64,000 bases of DNA from Antedon mediterranea (lineage: Eukaryota > Echinodermata > Crinoidea > Comatulida > Antedonidae): positions 23,036,101-23,100,100 of the forward strand of contig NC_092677.1 in assembly GCF_964355755.1 (NCBI RefSeq). Direction: 5' to 3'. Below the pieces are notes generated by a model. It saw only the letters and a program-made list of their open reading frames with translations, was not told the DNA's origin and ran no database searches. This document shows, one piece after another, positions 25,401 to 37,400 of this stretch. The first letter of the stretch is position 1, and every line of letters starts with the position of its first letter. A program made the translations under genes and the position numbers.

Positions 25401-28400
25401 TACTCTTGTAGCATCAAATCATTACTTCAATTACAAATCAGTACATGAGATATCAAGCCCTGCAAAATATTAATAAACAAATAAGAAACATCACTGTATC
25501 TTATACCTTATATTCCAACATTTGAATCTAATCTCTTCCAAATCATCAGAATCATTAGAATCACTTGAAAAATCAGATTGAAATCTTTCTACATACCTGT
25601 GTTTAAAAAGTGTCTTCTTGTGCATATTTTTCAGTAATTTATAGTTCATAACAACACCTAGAAGTGCATCATGAGCATCGCTACCTGGTGTCAGCCATTC
25701 AATTTCATGCATATCCTCCAATAGTGGGTCGTGACTGCATTTGTGGAATTTATCTGCACTCGCTCATTCATGGATGTTGCAGACATGCTGTAGTACAGAA
25801 AGCCACTTGTCCTTAATATAGTATAAACTATTAAATGATTAGGTTAATAACATAATTGTAAACATAATACTCAATATGCATGTACAACACATACTGTACT
25901 CCAATATACACAAAAATCTAGAAAAAAAAGCTTTAATAACTTCCAGCATAATCGCCATTACAGGTAGCACAGCACCACCACAGATGATTTTTGGATGATA
26001 TCCAAAATCTAAGGTTCCGCAACCTTTCTTCTTTGATTTCTCTCTTAACTTCTTGGTGATGCTTTTTACAACATGAAAAATGTCAAAACTTTATTTCGGG
26101 TAGTTCTTATTCATATCACTTGCAATTTGGACATCCATAGTGCACTCCTGACACATTTACATCTTCTAGAAGGTAGTCGCTTGCCGCTTGTGAAACTGCC
26201 TCGCTCCATATTTGTTAAAGCTTGGCCTGGCGTTTCCGAGACTTGGACAAGCTCAAAATAAATAATGAGCTCACTATTCTCCTCCATCAGAGAATACCCC
26301 AAATACTTGGCACTATGGCCAGGCCTGTCACTGTGCCCATCTCCACCAACAAAAATATCTTGATAGCGAAACGAATCTATCCATATACAATTGGTTTCAT
26401 TGTACAGGTCATTTATTAAAGGGAAAAGACTTCTGAATGTTGAAATAATGTTTTTCGGAAAGGATGTGCAGTTTCATGGTAGTTGCAATGTCGAACATTT
26501 TATGATATGTGCCACCTTAAAATAAAATTGACGCGGCCAACTCAAGGTTTCCTTTAGCTATTTTTTGCACAAGTGGTTGTGAATTCCGCCTTCCTCTGTA
26601 ATTGTTGTGGTCCATTTGATCCGTTCTAACGATCATTCTTCCCCGGTACAGTTTATTTATAATAGACTACCACACTCTTGGCATGTATTAAAAAGATGGT
26701 CCAATGACGACTCATAGGCAAGGAAGACTCCATCACTCTTATTTCAGACGTATTAGGTTCATTGTTAGAGTTACTATCAGAGCTGCTCAATGTGTATGAG
26801 CTATCAGAATCAACATCTGAAAAAGGCATGATAGATAGAAAAAAATTATTTGATATTTTTAAGTACAGCAACCTCATTACAGTTCATCTGGATTGTAGTA
26901 ATACTTTATTAAAATAAAATAACCAAATAAAACCTCATTACAAATCATTTAAGTACATGAGAAATCAAGCCTTGCAAAATATTACGAATAAGAAACAACA
27001 ACGAACAATTATTAATTATAATAAATAGTACCTCAAGTTATACTTATACAACACCATGACACGGCAACAACTCGCCCTAAACACATACGTGTGGACACAC
27101 CATTATACTTTGGCTAGGTTCTGTACATGCTTCCATTGTGAGGTGTACGCTTGGTTGAGGTCAAAGTTTCCTACAGGTGCTGAACTGCGATCAAGTTTTT
27201 GTGTGAGGAGCATGGCAGGTGTAAGTATGGTTGGATCATCAGGGTCCGTTGATACAGCTACTAGAGGTCATGAGTTTATTATGTCCATGAATTCCGCAAT
27301 GAGTGTGACTAAAATTTTGTGTCGATATTATTTTTATTTAGCAACATTGCATCGAGGATACAATGTGCCGTCCTGATCAACCGCAAATGCGAAATAAGAA
27401 CATAGCAAAGGCCTGAAACAAAATATGCACAGCCTTATATCACAAATAACCACCTGTATGTATAACACAGCGCCCTCAATACACAACTATTCCAATTTAT
27501 TTATAACTCTTGTCTCACCCGGCTTTGGTTTTGCTACAATATATTATTTTCTTGTTACATTCTTACTCTCCCTGAAATATTCATTAAACAACTTTAAAAG
27601 TGCATCATAATCAATTTTTCTCAATTCAATAAAATTCAATAATGGTAAGACAAATAATACAAGAATAATAAATAATAATAAATAATAAGAAACAGTAATA
27701 CAAAAACAGGTAAATAGGTAAATACGAGAAAGGAATCTGTTCCTTCTGCCCTCTGTTCCGGTGTAAATGTTTCCAATATCGATTTCACACAGTTGGCCAG
27801 ACACTGCTAAATTTGTTCACTAAGTAATACTGAGTGTGATGATTATTCTATATTCTTGGCTGTTTGCACTGAAAACACTTCTTTACTTTCGCTTATATTG
27901 GTTGCTACTCGTTCCTGTATTAGATGAGGCTTCCAGATATGGTCTTGCAATTTCTTTATTATTCCTTTTGCCATTTTCTGGCATGTGTTTAGCACTTGAT
28001 TTGGGTCAAATGGAGCACGGAATCAGATGCCAAATTTGCTTTAACGTTGGGTTCCAACCCTTTCATCAACTTGAGCATAATCGAAGGGAAGATCTCCTTT
28101 GGAATGGTGCCTTTAATATGATCTTGACTCCTCTCTCCAATTGCCAAGGATGGCCTTCCAAATTATCTTAGCAGGCCTAAAAAAGCCACATCTAAGGGCT
28201 GTGTCAAATGAGTCGGGTTAGGCGGTAGGGTAGTAAAATAAATGTTGTGTTCATTGGCAGCCTACTACAGGTTGTCTCCAATAAGCAATTTCGTGCCTGG
28301 AAAATCCTTGGCGTGCGGTATAAATATATCAAAAAACCATTGTTCAAATGTTTCCATTTCAAACCACCCCCTGGTATTATTTACAAAAATTGGACTAAAA

Positions 28401-31400
28401 AAGTCAATTGAAACAACAAAAATTGAAATAAATTGTGTGGCTGTCTTGTAGCATAAAACATCAGAAATACAACAACAAACAAACACAAAGTAAGTGGCAG
28501 GAAACACAGAAGAGAAATTCATTTTACGTTTGTGTGTTCCTTAAACTCAGCTGTTATCTTTATTAAAATGTGACTGCACCAAGCAAAGGGAGTGTTGTAG
28601 AATCAAATAAAGCCACTGGTTGAGTTTTTAAAATAAACTCTTCTGTTAGACAATCAGCCACTTCACCCATTTCACATGCCATCATCTGAACTGTTGTGCA
28701 GATTAGGTAATTTTACACCAGAAAAGTCACTTTCTTCCTAGGAATTTATTCAAAGTAACATTAATTATAAATAATTAACAATAATTTTATTAAAATAAGA
28801 GGGACAAAATTTCAAAAAAGCAAAGCTTGTATGAGGCAGAGTATTGGGAAGTAATTGGTATCTTATCAATAGGCCCCAAGCAATTCAGCAATTGAAAGAC
28901 ATATTGAATGTAAACAGCCTTCCCTTTCCACTATCAGTCAGTTCTCACAGTCTGATATTTCTCTTGATGATTGGTTTCAAGATTTTGAATTTAATCTTGT
29001 AGGAATAAAACCTCATCTTCAAAACAGTTTATTTCCTCAATTGGACGGATATTTAAAACCGGTGTATTGCTCAGATGAGAATGTGTTTTGGATTCTTGAA
29101 ACAACACATGCTGGGATGATAACACGATTGCTCCGATCCATGTAGCCATGTGTCCATTTCATTTCTGTAACAAAAAATATAGATTTTTAGTCAAAAACCA
29201 TATAAGATTATAACTAGTCCGAATACAGTATATAATCAGTTTAAATAATCAACATTTTTCAGCCAATTGCACAAAATGAATGTAATAGTAAACAGTTGTC
29301 ATAAATACTTACTCATGCATTGATTTAACTTCTTTAGTCAAGAATTTTTTGGGAGTATTTTTTCTTGCCATCCTGTAGAGCCCACACATCAAGACAATTG
29401 GCATGAAATCCTGGGTAGCCGGTGATGCACCAGAATTCTCCGGTGATCTCCACATCACGGTCTCTGGTGCTGATAACATCTGCTACCTCGGTGCAACATA
29501 GACATTCTTCAAATGACTGCATTATTTTGCAATTCCCACATGTGCACCTTAACCAAAATGGTAGTATTGTTTTTTTTTTAAAAAGGAGACCACGTAACAA
29601 TGAATTGGCTCTATTGTCTTACGTAGGTAACAGTACTACTAGCCTTGTACAATGGCTTTATCCCATTATAATATATAGAATATGGTGTTTAGTTTTTGTT
29701 AATGTAAAAGTCTGTAGTAAACACATTTGTCTGGCATCTCCTCCCAGAGTGCGTACCTCCTTCAAGGTATCTACATCATTAGTAAGTAGGGAAATTCAAG
29801 TTGGTCGCTTTTTTGACCTACTAAATACTACTGCAGCAGTGTTATTTTTCTGGCTATTAGAATTGCACATGATATGTAATCGATTGTGGCATTGGTCGAT
29901 ATCGGTACTTTGCAGGACGTTAATACAGCGCGCGGCGGCAGAAGTTAAAGATGGGTAAGTTTAGGCCGTCAATATTGTACCAGACAACATACTTTGTGTG
30001 TTCCCTTAGTGCATCTAGTGTAAGTCGAGCTGATGGATTTTCCACAGTGCAATAGTCAGCATATTGATTTTTAGTCCACTGTATTTGCTTATGTCTAAGT
30101 ATCTTTTTAGCTTTGTCCATAGGTTCACCCTTTCTATCTTTATCAACCAAGCTTTCCACTTCAATGACCGGGACGACTTTATTTTTAGGCAAGAATATTG
30201 TGAAGTATTTGCCAATAGCTCTACGAACGCTGTTAATTTTAAGTGTGCCTGGCCCTTCTCCTGAAGCATCTGTAATGATACTTGTTCTTGATTTTCTTCT
30301 GCCTTTTTTAAAAACTTTTGCTTCTTTGAGTTTTGAATAGTCGGTCTCAAATGAGAAGTCCAGTTTCTTTTGCATTTGTGCTTTTACAGGCATCATCTTT
30401 CCTCTACGTTTTAGCGAATGTTATAATTGGAAATGTTAGTTAATATTGCTGTTTTACAGAAATAGTAAAATAAAATTATTTTTTCAGATACATATATAAC
30501 ATTCGCATATATACAACAAGAATCATTTGTTACAGTACATTTTTTGTAAATTGCGTATGTTTACTATGTACCTGCAACTTCGCGAAGATATGTTGTAAAG
30601 TTCTTCTATGCATTTTCTTCTAAAATTCTTGTATTTATACCTTCCTCCTTGCCGCTAAATCTAGGTTTAAGTAGATGTGTTATTTTCCGGAACATTAATT
30701 GTTTTGGTTCTTCTTGCTGTAACAAAAAAACCAGCAACGGCACCAGCACCTAAAAGAAACATTTTTTTGTTATTTTATCCTCGTCCAATAGCGACCTAAC
30801 AAGATTTATTCCTAATAATGAATGCTTTGCTATTATTGTAAAGGCTAAAAACGTCTTCTCTATACACCAACTCAGTAACTGCTGTGTTTACCTGTTGTGA
30901 TGTAAATAAACACAATTCATTTTGTTGAGGTACAGGAAAAGGACCCATGTCTACCTTTGCAGTTCAATCAGGTAGCCCTCATAGGTTATTTGTTCTGCTA
31001 ATTTGCCCCAAAACAGTCCTCCTGTCATTGTTCAAGTTATTGAAGGGTGATAGCAGTCGCCTTTGCTAGTGTGTTATATGATATTGTTGCTGATAGCGGC
31101 AAGTTAGCGTCTTCTGGCACTTTGTATGTTTTGCCATCATTGCCACTGTTCCTTCGACACACGACTTGGACGTAAAATGTCTAAGACGCGATAATGGCAC
31201 TCCTCCCCAGTGACGTCGCTTTGTATTCCAGTGATGTCGAAAATAAGAATGTGGTGGTGGCGGCCGTCCAAACAACGACCCAACACCCTCATTAGAAGTT
31301 GATCCTGCCTTGACCAGTCCGTGGATTGGACCGAATGATCCAATCCCACATTCCCAATTACTCGAACATCTCGATCGGGATAAGGCCAGAAGCCTATCAA

Positions 31401-34400
31401 ATTGGATCGTTGTCGAGTAGCCTAGAACCACTACTAATCTCACCGCATAGCCGTGCCTCGTCAATTTGCTGATCTCCCGCTCAGTGGGAAACGTGGTTGG
31501 ATCACCAAACAGGGCAATTCCACCTTCCAACCGCACCACTCGCTCCACGTCCCAGAGGTCCGCACGCCGAGACAGTTGCAGGTTGAGATAAAAGCAGGCA
31601 TTGACCACCTTGGCCGCTGAGCCAAACGAGGCCGATGTCCCCTGCATAACCAGTGGCGCCGCCGGGGCATCGCGCTTGGTCGGTCACTCTCAGTGTTCTT
31701 TTCCAGAGGCTTTCCTCTTCGTCTGCTTCTTTGCAGCTGAAGTCTGGTCCACTGCTGGCTCCTCAGTCCTATGACCACACTCCTTTACCACATCTCCACC
31801 AAACAAGACGACGAGGGTACCTCAGTTGCTTTTTGTAACGACTTAGCACCTGTAATTTAACAAGCACCCACAATTATTAAAAACTCATCTTTTTAAGGTA
31901 TCTTTTGACTAATTTCTCTCTGTATATAATAATAATATAATTTTAAGAAGTTATTGAAGGGTGATAGCAGTCACCTCTGCTAGTGCGTTATATGATATTG
32001 TTGGTGGTAGCAGCAAGTGTTCGTCTTCTAAATAAAAAGCTAGCAAGAGTGCGTCTTCTAAATAAAAAGCTAGCAAGTGTTCGTCTTCTAAATGAAAAGC
32101 TATGTCTTCTGGCACTTTGTATGTTTTGCCATCAGTGGTGACAATACTGTATCTAGTGTGTGCCTGAAAAGGTTTCGTACATAACTTGGCGTTCTCTTTC
32201 CATTTCTAATACAGCATTTGATGTTTGATTATTCTGTTTTTGTTGATAGTCAATCAGTTTTAAAATTGTCTTGTCAATGGCATCTTCCAATATAGATCAC
32301 AGTAAAATCCATGCCATGAAATTAGGGGATGTTTAGCCAATTTTTAAACAAATTAAAATACAACATAATTACCGTCATATTTTGCTTCATTCTTATGCTC
32401 TGTACTTTTCATTTCTACTTTTTTTTGGTGCGAAGCCTTCATCCAGCGAGCCATCAAGCAGCGAGTTCTCATTCTGCACTAGCGGTGGAACTTCCAATGA
32501 TGTGTCAGAATCTGTTAAACAAATATAAAGATCTGATTTGAATTTTGATTCTCATTATTTTAAATGTTTTTGTACTCAACAATGTAATTTAATAGCAATA
32601 GTTAGGCCATACCTCTGTTTTCTTCATCCAGGCTTGTTGAGTCCAACCCTGATGAACCAGGTTCAGCGTGATTTAGCGGCTCTGAAACCTCCCCCTCGTG
32701 AACCTCTTCATCTGACCCACTCAAATCGGCGTCCATGTGGGGGTAGGCCTTTACATTATTCATTGGTCTTCTCCCTGCGGTGAATGCAACATAAGTATTA
32801 AATTCATATTTTACAATTCCTGAAAAATTGTTACTATAAAATAGTTTAAATTATTTATTTATTTATTTATTTATAAACATATTTCCACTGGATAACAATA
32901 TCAACGTTGTCCCACAAAGGAGACATTGTTGTTTTTCAAAAGGTCCAGCATAAAACATTACAACATACATGTACATAGTTTCTTAAATATATCTATATAT
33001 ATCTATGTCTGTCTATTACCATCTCGATTTCATTATAAAGTCTATCTTGTACAGCACCACGGACACACTTATACATAAGGGTAGCAAGGGAGTAATTTCT
33101 TCTCTGCTCAAAACTTTGCCAAGATAATTGGCAAACTATGTTTACCATTAAAAAAAATATTAATATCACCATCTGGGCTAGAATGTTGCCCTCGAATTAA
33201 CATAACTTTTGTTTTCCCTAGGTTTATACTGAGTTTGTTGTCCTCATACCATGAATTGACATTATCCATAATAGTTCGAAGTTTTTGATTGATTTCGTTT
33301 GTTGAACTCCCGTTAACATAGATAGCAACATTGTCAGCAAATATACTACAAGAACCAGGAGAGATGTACTGTGAAATATCATTAATAAATATTAAAAATA
33401 AAATAGGACCTAACGAACTTCCCTAGGGTATACCTATGTCAATATTGGTTGCTTTGGATTTACTACCGTTGCAAACAACAATTTGTTTTCTATTGCTTAG
33501 ATAATTTCTATTTCGACAGTATTGAATCCATAGTGTGAAAGTTTATTTATTAAAATAGAATGATCAATGATGTCGAAACACTTTGAAATATCAAGGAAAC
33601 ATACGCCCACCATTTTGGATTCATCAAGAATTTCTAGCCAATCATCAATCACTCTATGGAGGCAATTTATTGTGGAATGGTTTTTCCTAAAAGCAAATTG
33701 ATCAACATTCATGACATCATGTTCACTAAAGTATTTAACTATTTGTTTTTGAATTTCTTTTTCTACTAACTTACCGATATGACACACAACTGATATTGGC
33801 CTGTAATTTTACATTGTTTGTTTGCAGCCATTCCCTTTATAGATTGGTGTGGTCTATCTTTGCTACTTTCCAGTATAATCTTTGTAATAAATTGTCTTCA
33901 TTAGATATCAACTTCCATTTATCTGTACAATGAGTATTGGTGATGAATCTGTAGATAGGTTTCGAGAAGCAAGACAACTCTTGGATGACATTGATGCTGC
34001 TGCCATGTTGAAGATCTCATGGCATGTGGCCAGAGCTGGTAGCTTGGAAGAACTTGCTGCAAAACTCAACAGAAAAGACAAAGACACCTCAAAGTTGGTT
34101 CATTTTCATATTGGCATATTTATGTTTTTTAAATTTATTTTGTATTAACTAATTAATTTTGAATATTTTATTTTTGAAGTACAGTTGGCCATTTGTAATG
34201 AATAAATGTTTCTTTCCAAGGAAGAACTTCGACACAGAAAATAATGTAGAAATAAAATAAATAAAATTGATTTCTTGCAGATTCAGCCCAGAACTAGTGA
34301 TGAATGAAACAGATAACACTGTCTTCCTTACAACTTACACTCAAGCATTCCTAGCACATTGCTTGGGACGAATTCGCTCTGCTCAGTCACATCACAGTGT

Positions 34401-37400
34401 TAGGCAAGCACTTAGAAATGTAACGCAAGCTGTTCAAGTGTTTAATCTCAAGCCAAACATCAACATTAGGCCATATATTGGTTATGACATTGAGCCATTG
34501 ATGATGGAACTTACAGAAACCATTGGAAGGTATATTATTTATGTATTATTCATTTTATAGTTTGCAATGTAATTGCTCCCAATCGCTGTTCTTGGACGTA
34601 ATCAGACACATTTTTATTGTAGTAGGGATATAGTATGTCTTCAGGTCACAGAGGGCTATATTTTTTACTGTGCCCCATTGAAAGCCCAGTAAATATTTTA
34701 TTATTATTTATTATGTTTTATATACCGTACCATGGAATTCGGCTGTAGGCACTGAACATGCATGAACTTGGCCTAGCAGAGTGGCACAGTTTGGCTGCTG
34801 TAGGCACTGAACATGCATGAACTTGGCCTAGCAGAGTGGCACAGTTTTGCTGCTGTAGGCACTGAACATGCCTGAACTTGGCCTAGCAGAGTGGCACAGT
34901 TTGGCTGCTGTAGGCACTGAACATGCATGAACTTGGCCTAGCTAGAGTGGCACAGTTTTGCTGCGAAGTAGCAAACATTAACAAAAGGCAATTGATAATT
35001 CGTGGCTTCCATATATGCAATAAATTTTTCCCAAGCATACTTTTATTTATTTCTTCATATTTTAACTAGCCTCTAAATAATTTTTCTTTAATATTTTATA
35101 TTTCATTGTGTACCCACAGATTATGGCATAATGTTAATATAGAAATATCAATCTATAATTTCTATAATATTGTACAGTGTGTTAACACTCATGATTTTTT
35201 TTTCACAAGATTTTTGTTGGTTATACCGGCCAGCCCAGAAGATGAACTCCTATTGGGTGAAGTGCTACAACTTCTAAGATCATTGATAATGTCAACCAAT
35301 GAAATCTCACAAAAGATGAGAATATGGTTAGGGGATGCAATAGGTCAAGGAGAGACAGCACTGGTGAACCTATTACAGAAGCGATCTGCAGGCCCACGTG
35401 GTGACCAAGAGCACAGTGATAAGGTTGTTGCTGAGAGATACCTTCATAAACAGCTCTGGCTTCTTATCCATTCCTTCGTTCAGAAGTTACCGATGTCGTC
35501 GGAAGCATGGTATGTAAATTTTACATACCGTAACGGTAAGGTTTTCAAAATGTGAATATTATTTAAATATTTACTGGGCTTTCATTGGGGCATGGTTCAA
35601 AATATACACCAAGGTGATGTGGAGACTATTATGGCAAGCCAAGTCCGACAAAAGTCCTAATCCATACCATTGAACAACAATGACCATTCATGTAAAAAAT
35701 CAACGTAAACCTACATCATTCACCGTCTAGCCACACCATTTGTTATCAGGTGCAGGTTGAGATTGTCGGATAAATACTTGTTCCTTCAATGAATGTTATC
35801 CTTGGTTCCATAACAAATCCAAAGATAGGGGAGTTAGTTGTGCCAGTTACGAATTGCAGGACTTTTTTCAAACTTAAACCAAAAAAAAACACAAAACAAA
35901 TGCAATGTACTTTATGTGCGCTGGAGTGCTGTAAGAAACAATAGCAGTTGTTACAATACCTACCAGCTACTTCCATTATATATTTGATGAATTTTGAATA
36001 ATAATATTCGGTATATCTTTATTTAAAAAAAGTCAAATGACACAAACAGCCGATGGCTGAAACGGTAGTCGTACATTATAAATATAAATATACAAAACAG
36101 GTAAAATATAAAATATTTAAAAAAGAAGATATCAAAATAACATTACAAAACATTACCTTCATTTAACAGTCTAGCCATAGTAGACTGTCTCTTCCTTTAC
36201 TCTCCCATTTGAGCCTCGCTCAGAAAACTATGATTTCAATATGCATAGTACCATCTTTGTTAGTATTTTCTGTGCTGTCGGATGCATCAAAAAGACCACA
36301 AATGGTTCACCTGCATAAGCTAATTAAATTTAAAAAAAACATTGTATTGGTTATACAGTTTGGAAAAAGCATATACAAATGCAAACCAATTTGATTTATC
36401 AATCACACCAATTACAACACCAAGTCCTTGTGAACAAGGATGTGCCACCTTTAAGATGGATGAATTTGCTTATGGTTATCAGTGGTAATTTGCATAAATA
36501 TTCAAATGAAATAAATTAAAGCATACGGCATAAATTAAATTCTTGCGTCAATTAGACCAAGCTTATCAAATCCCTCTCTAAACTGTTTCTGATATTCAGA
36601 AAGTGCAAAGGTGCTCGATGCCCGTCTCCATTATGTTAACGCGTGATGCAAAAATGTAGCCAATGTTTCTCCTTCCAACATATCGTTTTCCGTCTAATCA
36701 AGCGGTCGACCGAACAAAAAATGGGTTTGATAATTTATCAAAATTTCGGCCGGATCTTGAATATTTAGTCTGTACAAAATATGAATGTTTACGGCTAATG
36801 TTTGAATTATGGTCTATTGCTGCCAATTGGGTTCTGGCAAGTATGGTTTTGTATGGGAAGTGTAGTCGCTTCGGACAGTATTTTAGCATCGTCGAATGGT
36901 AGGACTCTAAATTGCCTGTATGGCAAAATTTTATGCCAGGTAGAGCATTCAGCAAACCTGTGTCCATAACAACACTCGGCAAATCAAAAAATCGAGAGCA
37001 GTACTATATGTGTCTTACCACACATAGAATCCACCCCATTAGTTCTTCAGATTTTTCCAGTTTTGCTTTTTCGACCAATTTCTCCTTATATTCTTGCCAT
37101 ACATCAAGTTGGTTATCAATGTCTTTGTAGTGGTCTCTTAACAGACATTTAATCCGATCAGTCGCTATGGTTGATATGGCATTATCATTATTAAGGATGC
37201 GATTAATGGTGCGACAAAATCCTTCCTTCTCCATTGCAACTGAGTTTTTTACCTCGCTGGATTGAACAAGTTCAAAATCAATCTTGCCAGTATTTTGCTC
37301 CATCAAAGTGTACGTGCCATATTTCGCATATATGGGTTTCATCTTGAGGGGTTTCATTTTCAGGGTAACATACGGGTGATTTCATTCTGAGACGTTTCGT

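Noticed and set aside
28873-29145. Plus-strand frame of about 91 codons without a start
   Set aside because: The opposite strand carries the second P2X7-like exon with a splice acceptor, which explains the conserved-looking composition.
29422-29958. 178-codon plus-strand open frame
   Set aside because: It overlaps the minus-strand P2X7-like exon, shows no domain and is best explained as a shadow frame.
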